Part shown: piece after piece, positions 5,342 to 12,145 of the stretch
Numbering within the stretch: position 1 is the first letter of the stretch
How the letters are laid out: every line of letters starts with the position of its first letter
Assembly: GCA_036395835.1 (NCBI GenBank)
Contig: DASWCW010000331.1
Coordinates: 1 to 14,200 of the forward strand
Length of the DNA: 14,200 bases
Reading direction: 5' to 3'
Origin: AP-16 sp036395835
GTDB taxonomy: Bacteria; Pseudomonadota; Alphaproteobacteria; Rhizobiales; Xanthobacteraceae
The notes under the pieces: model-generated
The model's input: only the letters and a program-made list of their open reading frames with translations
Databases searched by the model: none
What the model was told of the DNA's origin: nothing
Position numbers and translations under genes: made by a program

Positions 5342-6397
5342 TCATTGCGCGTTGAGCACCTTGCGGCATTCGGCGGGCAAATTGGCCATCGTGAGCTGAC
5401 GCGCCGGGCCGGAAGGCGGCTTCGGGTGCAGCACGCCTTCCGTGAACCAGAAATCGAGTTCCTTGCCGCAGCCCTCTTCGGAAGGCGGCGAGGGTTGCGG
5501 CTTGCACTCCGGATTGCCGGGCGGGCAGCGCAGGCGGATGTGCAAATGGTCCTGGTGGCGGTACCAAGGCCGCACCTTGTGCAGCCAGGAGCGGTCGGAG
5601 CCGGCCTTCTGGCACAGTTCCTTCTTGATGGCCGCATTGATGAAGATGCGCTCGACGTCCGGATCGAGCGCCGCCTGGCGGATCAGGGCGGCCTGGCCGG
5701 CGGTCCACAGCTTGCGATCCACCTCCTTGCCGTCCGAGGCGACGAAATTCGCGGCCCAGAAAGTCTCGCGCTCTTCCCGCGAGAGGTAATCCTTCATCGG
5801 GGTAAGCCAGACATCGACGTCGAGCCCGACCTGGTGGCTGGCGTGCCCGCTGAGCGCGGGTCCGCCGCGTGGCTGCGACAGGTCGCCGATCAGCACGCCG
5901 GGCCAATGCGCCGCTTGGGCCGCCTTGGGGGCGTAGCGCTCCAGGAACCGGATGAGGCTCGGGTGCCCCCAATTGCGGTTGCGCGAGAGCCGCATCACTT
6001 GCCACGTCGGCCCATCGATTGGCAGCGCGACCGCCCCGGCGAGACAGCCGTCCGCATAGCCGCCGATGACGCGCGGCGACAAATGTGCGGGCTCGGCCTT
6101 GCGCGCGAACAATTCGCGGGCCGCGACCTTCGGATCGTTGGGGTTGGGCAGCGGCGGCAGCGCCGCCGGAGCCACGTGTTTGACTTCGGGAGCGGTCGAG
6201 GGGGCGGTGGGGCTCGAGATCGGCGGCGGCTCCGCGCCCTTGTCCTCCGCCGGCACCGGCGGGCTCGTGTCCTCGGGCGGGGCCTGCGGGCCGACGTTCT
6301 CGGGCGGGGTCGGCCGGCTCTGCTGCGCGACCGCATGTCCGCAGCACGCAAGCGTGATTGCCATCAGCAAGCAACAGATCAGGCGAAGGTCGTTCAT
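5342..6397 (-). CDS. mepA: Penicillin-insensitive murein DD-endopeptidase MepA (peptidase M74)
   Basis: Zinc metalloendopeptidase that cuts D-Ala-meso-DAP cross-bridges of peptidoglycan in the periplasm. The start MNDLRLICCLLMAITLACCG gives a clear signal peptide (1-25, cleaved near HAVAQQ). The open frame reaches further upstream but without a signal-like start. Residues 27-80 are a Pro-rich linker. The catalytic domain follows with the LAS-type zinc signature SGHASHQVGLDVDVW (183-197), where H188 and D195 match the first ligands. The second motif, HQDHLHIR (281-288), has H281, H284 and H286 at the same spacing as E. coli MepA H206, H209 and H211. Cys pairs near 291-310 and at 343 may form disulfides. 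The length of 351 aa exceeds E. coli MepA mainly because of the linker. All key residues seem intact. Confidence 0.93.
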   Translation of the reverse strand: MNDLRLICCLLMAITLACCGHAVAQQSRPTPPENVGPQAPPEDTSPPVPAEDKGAEPPPISSPTAPSTAPEVKHVAPAALPPLPNPNDPKVAARELFARKAEPAHLSPRVIGGYADGCLAGAVALPIDGPTWQVMRLSRNRNWGHPSLIRFLERYAPKAAQAAHWPGVLIGDLSQPRGGPALSGHASHQVGLDVDVWLTPMKDYLSREERETFWAANFVASDGKEVDRKLWTAGQAALIRQAALDPDVERIFINAAIKKELCQKAGSDRSWLHKVRPWYRHQDHLHIRLRCPPGNPECKPQPSPPSEEGCGKELDFWFTEGVLHPKPPSGPARQLTMANLPAECRKVLNAQ

Positions 6398-6508
6398 CGG
6401 ATTGAGGATCTCACGAGGCCGGGATCTCGCCGGGTCGCCAACAAGAACCGCAGCGTGCGGCGATTGGCAAGCCGAAGCTCGGGCGCGGACCCGCATTTTG
6501 TGGAAAGC

Positions 6509-6889
6509 TCAGCGCCGCGGCGCGTTGACCGGTCCCACGCCGTTCTCGCGGTTCCTGTCGGCGATGCGCTGGAAATCGTCCGCCAGTCGCACCCATTGCT
6601 GCTCGAGCCGCAGGAACAGCTGGCGCCGGGTACGTGCCCGTGCCTTGCCGGCAAGCTCGGCGCATTCGGTCGCCTTGAGCAGGCAGTCCTCGACCTTGGG
6701 GTTCTCCGACCAGCGGCTCGGATCGACCAGGATGGCCCGGCCCTTGGAGAAGGCGTGCTCCCTGCCGCAGTGCGGGCAGGGGATCCGGATGGCCACCTCG
6801 GGCAGCAACGCGAACGTGTCCGGATCGACGTCGATGCCGGTCGAGAGATACCGTCCGGTATGGGAGCACTGGATCAGGACTGTCGCCAC
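6509..6889 (-). CDS. Hypothetical CxxC (zinc-ribbon-like) protein, 126 aa
   Basis: GTG start with GGAGGA a few bases upstream. Residues 1-60 look like a small beta domain with C8-x-H10 and C38-x-x-C41 (QCSHTGRY and IPCPHCGREHAF), a plausible zinc-binding set. Residues 65-115 form a long charged helix (ARTRRQLFLRLEQQWVRLAD). The last residues are Pro/Arg-rich and disordered. There is no signal peptide or membrane helix, so it should be cytoplasmic. It lies between lepA and mepA on the same strand with a 113-bp gap to lepA, so it probably has its own promoter. I believe similar small proteins occur in related genomes, but their function is not known to me. Confidence 0.7.
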   Translation of the reverse strand: MATVLIQCSHTGRYLSTGIDVDPDTFALLPEVAIRIPCPHCGREHAFSKGRAILVDPSRWSENPKVEDCLLKATECAELAGKARARTRRQLFLRLEQQWVRLADDFQRIADRNRENGVGPVNAPRR

Positions 6890-7002
6890 CGCTGTCCTCC
6901 GCGGCGGGCATCAAAACAACGATTGTCCCGGGCCGCAACCAAATATTTTGGTACCAAGAGCTGTTCGTGGAGCTTCCCCGCGCGTCGTTCGCCTTGCGGG
7001 CC

Positions 7003-8808
7003 TCACACATCCACCTTCAGCGCGGCGATGAAGGCCTCCTGCGGGATCTCGACCTTGCCGAACTGGCGCATGCGCTTCTTGCCCTCCTTCTGCTTGTCGA
7101 GCAGTTTGCGCTTGCGCGTCACGTCGCCGCCGTAGCATTTCGCGGTGACGTCTTTTCGCAGCGCCCGCACCGTCTCGCGCGCGATGATTTTCGCGCCGAT
7201 CGCGGCCTGGATCGGGATCTGGAACATGTGCGGCGGGATCAGCTCCTTGAGCTTCTCGCACATGGCGCGTCCGCGGGACTCGGCGCGGGCGCGGTGCACC
7301 AGCATCGAGAGCGCGTCGACCGGCTCGCCGTTGACCAGGATCGACATCTTGACGAGATCGGCTCCTCGGTAGTCGGTGAGGTGATAATCGAACGACGCAT
7401 AGCCCTTCGACACCGATTTGAGCCGGTCATAGAAGTCGAACACCACTTCGTTGAGCGGTAGATCGTAGATCACCATGGCGCGCGCGCCGACGTAGTTGAG
7501 ATCGACCTGCTCGCCCCGGCGGTCCTGGCACAGCTTGAGCACGCCGCCGAGATATTCGTCCGGCGTGAGAATGGTGGCGCGGATCCACGGTTCGTGGATT
7601 TCGGTGATCCGCACGACGTCGGGCATGTCCACCGGATTGTGGATCTCGATCTCCTCGCCGTTGGTGAGCCGCATCTTGTAGATCACCGAGGGCGCCGTCG
7701 CGATCAGGTTGAGGTTGAACTCGCGCTCGAGCCGCTCCTGCACGATCTCGAGATGCAGCAGGCCGAGAAAGCCGCAGCGGAACCCGAACCCGAGCGCCGC
7801 CGAAGTCTCCATCTCGTAGGTGAAGCTCGCGTCGTTGAGGCGCAGCCGCGCCATGGCGGCACGCAGCGCCTCGAAATCCGCGGCGTCGGCCGGGAACAGC
7901 CCGCAGAACACCACCGGAATGGCCGGACGGAACCCGGGCAGCGGCTCCTCGACCGGCTTGCGATCGTCCGTGATGGTGTCGCCGACCCGGGTGTCCGCGA
8001 CGTCCTTGATCGAGGCGGTCAGGAACCCGATCTCGCCGGGACCCAGAACCTCCGCGTCCTGCATCTTCGGCGTGAACACCCCGACGCGGTCGACCTCGTA
8101 GGCCGCATGGGTGCCCATCAGGCGAATGCGCTGGTGCGCCTTGAGCGTGCCGTCGACGACGCGGATCAGCACGATGACGCCGAGGTAGGCGTCGTACCAG
8201 GAATCGACCAGCAGGGCTTTGAGCGGCGCCGCGCGGTCGCCGCGCGGGGGCGGCAGCCGCGTCACGATCGCCTCGAGCACTTCCGGCACGTTGAGCCCGG
8301 TCTTGGCCGAGATCTCCACCGCATGCGAAGCATCGAGCCCGATCACGTCCTCGATCTGCTGCTTGACCTGCTGCGGCTCGGCCGCCGGCAGGTCGATCTT
8401 GTTGAGCACCGGCACGATCTCGTGATCGTTGTCGAGCGCCTGATAGACGTTGGCGAGCGTCTGCGCCTCCACGCCCTGGCTGGCGTCGACCACGAGCAGC
8501 GAGCCTTCGCAGGCGGCGAGCGAGCGGTTGACCTCATAGGCGAAATCGACGTGGCCGGGCGTGTCGATGAGGTTGAGCACGTAATCCTTGCCGTCGCGCG
8601 CGCGGTAGGACAGCCGCACGGTCTGCGCCTTGATGGTGATGCCGCGCTCGCGCTCGATGTCCATGGAATCCAGCACCTGCTCGACCATCTCGCGGTCGGG
8701 CAGCCCGCCGGTGAGCTGGATCAGCCGGTCGGCGAGGGTGGATTTGCCGTGATCGATATGAGCGATGATCGCGAAATTGCGGACATTCTCGATGGGGACC
8801 GCCGTCAT
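7003..8808 (-). CDS. lepA: Elongation factor 4 (LepA), ribosome back-translocating GTPase
   Basis: Translational GTPase that binds the ribosome and can reverse translocation; it also affects 30S assembly and fitness under stress. The product has 601 residues, the usual family length. Seen: P-loop AHIDHGKST (16-24), switch I RGITIKAQTV (55-64), DTPGH (82-86), NKID (136-139) and SAK (167-169). EF-G-like domains II, III and V follow. The LepA-specific C-terminal domain ends GKVEIPQEAFIAALKVDV, and the lysine-rich KRKRKLLDKQKEGKKRMR-type stretch near 570-585 is typical of the ribosome-contacting C-terminus. ATG start at MTAVPIENVRNFAIIAHIDH. The gene is intact with core codon usage. It lies downstream of ahcY, separated by a 191-bp gap that holds a palindromic repeat, so independent transcription is likely. 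Confidence 0.97.
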   Translation of the reverse strand: MTAVPIENVRNFAIIAHIDHGKSTLADRLIQLTGGLPDREMVEQVLDSMDIERERGITIKAQTVRLSYRARDGKDYVLNLIDTPGHVDFAYEVNRSLAACEGSLLVVDASQGVEAQTLANVYQALDNDHEIVPVLNKIDLPAAEPQQVKQQIEDVIGLDASHAVEISAKTGLNVPEVLEAIVTRLPPPRGDRAAPLKALLVDSWYDAYLGVIVLIRVVDGTLKAHQRIRLMGTHAAYEVDRVGVFTPKMQDAEVLGPGEIGFLTASIKDVADTRVGDTITDDRKPVEEPLPGFRPAIPVVFCGLFPADAADFEALRAAMARLRLNDASFTYEMETSAALGFGFRCGFLGLLHLEIVQERLEREFNLNLIATAPSVIYKMRLTNGEEIEIHNPVDMPDVVRITEIHEPWIRATILTPDEYLGGVLKLCQDRRGEQVDLNYVGARAMVIYDLPLNEVVFDFYDRLKSVSKGYASFDYHLTDYRGADLVKMSILVNGEPVDALSMLVHRARAESRGRAMCEKLKELIPPHMFQIPIQAAIGAKIIARETVRALRKDVTAKCYGGDVTRKRKLLDKQKEGKKRMRQFGKVEIPQEAFIAALKVDV

Positions 8809-8863
8809 GGCCGGGGCTTAGCACTCGCTCGAGGCCAGCGGCAAGGAAAGATCAATCGCCAAA

Positions 8864-8989
8864 CCTCGTGTCCCGGGCGCGGTGCATCACGAAGTGGTGC
8901 GCCCGAACCGGGACCCATTGTGCAAAGACAAATGGACCCCGGATCGCCGGTGCAGCGCTTGCGCGCTGCGCCGCGTCCGGGGCACGAGG
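8864..8989. repeat. 126-bp REP-like palindromic element between ahcY and lepA
   Basis: The ends are inverted repeats of 13 bp with one mismatch: CCTCGTGTCCCGG (8864-8876) and CCGGGGCACGAGG (8977-8989). Inside are CGGGCGC (8874-8880) pairing with the GCGCCCG about 18 bases on, and the perfect stem GCAGCGC-TTGC-GCGCTGC (about 8952-8969). It resembles intergenic palindromes that recur in Bradyrhizobium/Rhodopseudomonas chromosomes. It can fold into branched structures on RNA and may act as a transcript end for ahcY. Confidence 0.6.
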
Positions 8990-8999
8990 ACGGAGTTGC

Positions 9000-10421
9000 T
9001 CAATACCGGTACTGGTCCGACTTGTACGGGCCTTCGATCGGGATGCCGATATAGGCCGCCTGCTTCTGCGACATGCGCGTGAGCTTTGCGCCGATCTTGT
9101 CGAGGTGCAGGCGCGCCACCTTCTCGTCGAGCTGCTTGGGCAGCGTGTAGACCTTGTTCTCGTACTTGGCGCGATGGGTGAAGAGCTCGACCTGCGCCAG
9201 GGTCTGGTTGGTGAACGAGGCCGACATCACGAAGCTCGGGTGCCCCATGGCGTTGCCGAGGTTCACCAGGCGCCCTTCCGACAACAAGATGATGCGCTTG
9301 CCGCCCGGGAACTCGATCTCGTCGACCTGCGGCTTGACGTTGTGCCATTTGAAATTGCGCAGTGCCGCGACCTGAATCTCGGAATCGAAATGGCCGATGT
9401 TGGCGACGATGGCGCGGTCCTTCATCGCCCGCATGTGCTCGATGGTGATGACGTCGACGTTGCCGGTCGCGGTGACGAAGATGTCGGCGCGCGGCGCGGC
9501 GTCCTCCATGGTGGTGACCTCGTAGCCCTCCATCGCCGCCTGCAGCGCGCAGATCGGATCGACTTCGGCGACCAGCACCCGGCAGCCGGCCTGGCGCAGC
9601 GACGCGGCCGATCCTTTGCCGACGTCGCCGAAGCCGGCGACCATGGCGACCTTGCCGGCCATCATCACGTCGGTGCCGCGGCGGATGCCGTCGACCAGGC
9701 TCTCGCGGCAGCCGTAGAGATTGTCGAACTTCGATTTCGTCACCGAATCGTTGACGTTGATCGCCGGGAACAGCAGCCGGCCGTCCTTCTCCATCTGATA
9801 GAGCCGGTGCACGCCGGTCGTCGTCTCCTCGGTGACGCCGCGGATGTTCTTGGCGATCACCGAATACCAGCCGGGGCTGCTGTCGAGCCGCGCCGCGATG
9901 GCACCGAACAGCACTTCCTCTTCCTCGTTGTTGGGGTGATGGAGCACCGCGCGGTCCTTCTCGGCCGCGACGCCGAGGTGCACCAGCAAGGTGGCGTCGC
10001 CGCCGTCGTCGAGGATCATGTTGGGCGTGCCGCCGTCGGACCATTCGAAGATGCGGTGCGTGAATTCCCAATAATCCGTCAGGCTTTCGCCCTTGTGGGC
10101 GAACACCGGAACGCCGCGCTCGGCGACCGCGGCGGCGGCATGGTCCTGGGTCGAATAGATGTTGCAGGAGGCCCAGCGCACGTCGGCGCCAAGCGCCTGC
10201 AGCGTCTCGATCAGCACCGCGGTTTGGATGGTCATGTGCAGCGAGCCCGCGATCCGCGCGCCGCGCAGCGGCTGCACGGGGCCGAACTCCCGGCGGATCG
10301 CGATCAGGCCCGGCATCTCCACTTCGGCGATGGCGATTTCCTTGCGGCCCCAGGAGGCGAGCGCCATGTCCTTGACGAAATGATCGGGGGTTCGGGGCTT
10401 CGGCTTTTGCGACGGCTTCAT
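9000..10421 (-). CDS. ahcY: S-adenosylhomocysteinase
   Basis: Hydrolyses S-adenosylhomocysteine to adenosine and homocysteine, relieving product inhibition of methyltransferases; NAD-dependent, cytoplasmic tetramer. 473 residues, normal for the bacterial form with the extra insert of about 40 residues (around 150-195). Seen: SLHMTIQTAVLIETLQALGA (60-79), NMILDDGGD (134-142), NVNDSVTKSKFDN (222-234), the NAD-binding GFGDVGKGSA (263-272) and the conserved C-terminus ending KSDQYRY, which reaches into the neighbouring subunit. The start MKPSQKPKPRTPDHFVKDMA is preferred over an in-frame ATG 21 codons upstream, because that one lies within the promoter region; AGGGAA precedes the chosen start. 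A promoter and a perfect palindrome lie 35-88 bp upstream, suggesting repression responsive to S-adenosylhomocysteine. Confidence 0.97.
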   Translation of the reverse strand: MKPSQKPKPRTPDHFVKDMALASWGRKEIAIAEVEMPGLIAIRREFGPVQPLRGARIAGSLHMTIQTAVLIETLQALGADVRWASCNIYSTQDHAAAAVAERGVPVFAHKGESLTDYWEFTHRIFEWSDGGTPNMILDDGGDATLLVHLGVAAEKDRAVLHHPNNEEEEVLFGAIAARLDSSPGWYSVIAKNIRGVTEETTTGVHRLYQMEKDGRLLFPAINVNDSVTKSKFDNLYGCRESLVDGIRRGTDVMMAGKVAMVAGFGDVGKGSAASLRQAGCRVLVAEVDPICALQAAMEGYEVTTMEDAAPRADIFVTATGNVDVITIEHMRAMKDRAIVANIGHFDSEIQVAALRNFKWHNVKPQVDEIEFPGGKRIILLSEGRLVNLGNAMGHPSFVMSASFTNQTLAQVELFTHRAKYENKVYTLPKQLDEKVARLHLDKIGAKLTRMSQKQAAYIGIPIEGPYKSDQYRY

Positions 10422-10455
10422 GGGGATTCCCTGGCTCGGGCGCAGCTGGCGCTCG

Positions 10456-10484
10456 CCTATAGCAGCCGCGCGGGCGCCGGGCAA
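10456..10484 (-). promoter_or_regulatory. Putative ahcY promoter
   Basis: Read on the - strand, TTGCCC (10479-10484) and TATAGG (10456-10461) are separated by 17 bases and lie 35-63 bases upstream of the ahcY start codon. The -35 begins three bases from the palindrome at 10488-10509, so a protein bound there would touch or block RNA polymerase. Assigned from consensus and spacing only. Confidence 0.45.
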
Positions 10485-10487
10485 TTG

Positions 10488-10509
10488 GATATAAAGATTT
10501 CTTTATATC
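10488..10509. promoter_or_regulatory. Perfect palindrome upstream of ahcY, candidate SahR/ArsR-type operator
   Basis: Half-sites GATATAAAGA and TCTTTATATC are exact reverse complements separated by TT. It is a strikingly AT-rich 22-bp site in GC-rich DNA, between ptsH and ahcY and abutting the ahcY -35. ArsR-family regulators of the S-adenosylmethionine cycle (SahR-like) bind ATAAAG/CTTTAT palindromes upstream of ahcY and methionine genes in Proteobacteria, so this is the likely role. The regulator itself is not in the window. It could also stabilise the 3' end of the ptsH transcript. Confidence 0.6.
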
Positions 10510-10528
10510 GCCTGGCGATCTACGCGCT

Positions 10529-10852
10529 TCAATCCTCTTCGCCGAAGCGGCTGGTGACGAGCTGCTCCAGGGCAGCCATGACCTCGGCGGCCTGCGGTCC
10601 GCAAGCCTCGATCTTGATCTGGGTGCCGGGACCGGCCGCGAGCATCATCAAGCCCATGATGGACGTGCCGCCCACGGTCTCGCTACCGCGCGTCACGCGG
10701 ACTTGGGCGTCGTATTTCTCCACCGTCTGCACGAACTTGGCCGATGCGCGGGCGTGGAGCCCGCGGGTATTGACGATGTCGAGCACGCGGACGACGGAAT
10801 CCTCCAGCTGCTGCCGGGGACAGCCGCCCTCCGCTCCGGAAGAGGAGCTCAT
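10529..10852 (-). CDS. ptsH: HPr phosphocarrier protein of the PTS (NPr/HPr type)
   Basis: Small phosphocarrier that receives phosphate from enzyme I on a histidine and passes it to EIIA proteins; HPr kinase can modify its serine. 107 residues. The phospho-His site is NTRGLHARASAKF (28-40) with H33. The HprK target is GGTSIMGLMML (61-71) with S64; the 31-residue H-S spacing equals that of H15 and S46 in classical HPr. Residues 1-18 are an unconserved polar extension. The start is fixed by the ATGA overlap with the EIIA stop (10849-10852), so translation is coupled to the EIIA gene. The longer open frame upstream is the antisense or shifted reading of EIIA and is not used. Together with hprK it forms a regulatory PTS without a sugar permease. 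Confidence 0.93.
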   Translation of the reverse strand: MSSSSGAEGGCPRQQLEDSVVRVLDIVNTRGLHARASAKFVQTVEKYDAQVRVTRGSETVGGTSIMGLMMLAAGPGTQIKIEACGPQAAEVMAALEQLVTSRFGEED

Positions 10853-11250
10853 TTCCCAGCGAGGACCCGGCTGGCGACGGTAATGTACTTGCGCCCGGCC
10901 TCCTGGGCCTGGGCCACGGCTTCGGCCAGCGGGCTTTCGCATCGCACTTTGGCGAGCTTGACCAGCATGGGCAGGTTGATTCCGGCCAATACCTCCACCC
11001 GAGGCTGGTTCATCACCGAGATCGACAGGTTGGACGGCGTGCCGCCGAACATATCGGTCAGGATCACGACCCCGTCGCCCTTGTCGACCTGCTTGACCGC
11101 CTCGATGATGTCGCGACGCCGGCGCTCCACGTCGTCGTCGGGGCCGATCGTCACCGCCTCGATCTGTTCCTGCGGGCCGACGACATGCTCCAGGGCCGCA
11201 CGGAACTCGACGGCGAGCCGCCCGTGGGTAACGAGGACGATTCCGATCAT
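10849..11250 (-). CDS. PTS EIIA component, mannose/fructose (EIIA-Man) type
   Basis: Accepts phosphate from HPr on a histidine near the N-terminus. 133 residues, single-domain EIIA-Man fold. The phospho-acceptor is H9 in GIVLVTHGRLAVEF (3-16). The family stretch VVILTDMFGGTPSNLS follows at about 62-77. The start MIGIVLVTHGR has GGGAG upstream; the in-frame ATG 20 codons earlier would put a non-homologous tail before the strand and is rejected. No EIIB, EIIC or EIID is encoded nearby, so it probably has a regulatory role, as described for the similar hprK-manX-ptsH cluster of alphaproteobacteria. Its stop overlaps the ptsH start by four bases. Confidence 0.92.
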   Translation of the reverse strand: MIGIVLVTHGRLAVEFRAALEHVVGPQEQIEAVTIGPDDDVERRRRDIIEAVKQVDKGDGVVILTDMFGGTPSNLSISVMNQPRVEVLAGINLPMLVKLAKVRCESPLAEAVAQAQEAGRKYITVASRVLAGK

Positions 11251-11353
11251 CGAAGCTCCCCGCGGGCGCCGTTTTGATGCGCCGCACGAAAGGGCGCCAA
11301 TCATGACCATGTTAAACCCGAGCGCAAGGGGATTTCTTTGGACTTATGCTAAA

Positions 11354-11366
11354 GTTGCAATGCAAC
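11354..11366. promoter_or_regulatory. Inverted repeat in the hprK-EIIA gap, possible operator
   Basis: GTTGCA-A-TGCAAC lies 20 bp after the hprK stop and about 104 bp upstream of the EIIA start. TGC...GCA palindromes of this type are bound by PhaR-like carbon regulators in alphaproteobacteria, and TGCAATGCAACA nearly fits the Bradyrhizobium PhaR motif as I remember it. The link to PhaR is tentative. No clear -35/-10 pair was found around it. Confidence 0.3.
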
Positions 11367-11385
11367 AAGAGGGGCGCTCTGCGGC

Positions 11386-11844
11386 CTAAAATCCGGGGTC
11401 CGGGATCGCCATCGCGGCCAGCACCAGGGGGAGGGGGTCGGCCTCGGATGGCACGGCCAGGCGCGGCAAGGAAATACCTTCGAGCAGGACTTCCCGAGCC
11501 TGCGGGAGCGGCAGCCGCTGGGCGTCGGGAGCCCGGAGATCGACCACGAGGCCGACGACCGCGACCGGCTCGAAGGGGAGCCGCCGAATGCCCAGACCGC
11601 GGATCTCGATGAGGCCGCGAATCGGCGCCGGCGGCCGGACCAGCAGCCGACCGTGACGGGGCTCGAGCTCGGCGCGATCATCGGTCACGAGGCGGGCGAA
11701 CCGCACCAGGCCCTGCTTCGCCGCGTCGAGCAGCGCGAGCGCCAGCCGCGATTTCCCGCAACCCGCCGGGCCACGGATCAGCACCGCGCGCGCCCCCACC
11801 AGCACCGCGGAAGCGTGGATATTGGCGGTGGCGGAAGCGTTCAA
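11386..11844 (-). CDS. hprK: Short HPr kinase/phosphorylase (alphaproteobacterial HprK)
   Basis: ATP-dependent kinase acting on the serine of HPr; it links carbon or envelope signals to the regulatory PTS. 152 residues. Only the C-terminal catalytic domain is present, as usual in alphaproteobacteria, in contrast with about 310 residues in Firmicutes. Seen: Walker A GPAGCGKS (25-32), the acidic pair D55-D56 in RLVTDDRAEL and the HprK signature EIRGLGI (80-86). The start is TTG at 11844 (NASATANIHASAVLVGARAV), with no ATG/GTG upstream in frame and no clear ribosome-binding site. A tight GC hairpin lies six bases before the start codon. The gene lies between chvG and the EIIA gene, with 301 bp upstream containing a repeat element and 135 bp downstream. 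Confidence 0.9.
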   Translation of the reverse strand: MNASATANIHASAVLVGARAVLIRGPAGCGKSRLALALLDAAKQGLVRFARLVTDDRAELEPRHGRLLVRPPAPIRGLIEIRGLGIRRLPFEPVAVVGLVVDLRAPDAQRLPLPQAREVLLEGISLPRLAVPSEADPLPLVLAAMAIPDPGF

Positions 11845-11849
11845 GGCGA

Positions 11850-11864
11850 GGCCCCGAAGGGGCC
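11850..11864 (-). promoter_or_regulatory. Hairpin immediately upstream of the hprK start
   Basis: GGCCCC-GAA-GGGGCC forms a 6-bp GC stem with a 3-base loop. It ends six bases before the TTG start, where the ribosome-binding site should be. The only purine-rich stretch (GGGG) lies inside the stem, so it may limit translation of hprK. This is an inference from position only. Confidence 0.3.
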
Positions 11865-11888
11865 CGCGGATGTGCCGCCATGCTCCTG

Positions 11889-12073
11889 CCTCCCCGGCTT
11901 GCGGGGGAGGGATGGGGAGGGGGGAGTCTTTTGGGGCAGTCGCGCCCGCATGCCCCCTCCGGTCTCACGCATGCCAAGTCGGATGTTTCCGACTTGGCCA
12001 ATATGAATCCCGAAATCGGCGTTAGCGGATTTCGGTTGGCGCGCGCGCCGACCTCCCCCGCAAGCGGGGGAGG
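11889..12073. repeat. 185-bp inverted-repeat (MITE-like or mosaic) element between chvG and hprK
   Basis: The two ends are 22-bp inverted repeats with one mismatch (11889-11910 and 12052-12073; core CCTCCCCCGCAAGC). Each end is itself nearly palindromic. Inside are a perfect stem, CCAAGTCGGA-TGTT-TCCGACTTGG (about 11979-12002), and CCGAAATC...GATTTCGG (about 12010-12034). No ORF fits, and no target-site duplication was recognised. The layout of stacked palindromes is like the repeated intergenic elements of Bradyrhizobium-type genomes. Together with its flanks it accounts for the 301-bp gene-free gap 11845-12145. It splits the chvG-hprK gene order but leaves both genes intact. Confidence 0.6.
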
Positions 12074-12145
12074 CGACAGCGGCGAGCCGGCAGGCACGCG
12101 CGAGAGTGCAGCGCTGAGCGATCGAGCGAGCAGCAGCGCGGCCCA

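Noticed and set aside
6939..6957. Overlapping CCAAA-TAT-TTTGG and TTGGTACCAA palindromes in the gap after lepA
   Set aside because: Suggestive of an operator or AT-rich promoter for the CxxC gene, but no -35/-10 pair or known motif fits, so it is not listed as a feature.
5345..7135. Very long + strand open frame antisense to mepA and the CxxC gene
   Set aside because: Its translation is Arg/Gly/Ala/Leu-rich with no domain, and the - strand frames contain intact catalytic motifs. It is a by-product of high GC content.
7594..9054. Long + strand open frame antisense to lepA
   Set aside because: LepA on the - strand is complete and conserved over its full length; the antisense frame is an Arg/His/Asp/Leu-rich mirror.
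8868..10883. Long + strand open frame antisense to ahcY and ptsH
   Set aside because: It crosses three real - strand features and a repeat element and has no recognisable motif.
10853..11287. Extension of the HPr frame upstream of its ATGA start
   Set aside because: It would overlap the whole EIIA gene in another frame; the residues are Arg/Gly-rich and unlike HPr, and the ATGA overlap gives a natural start.
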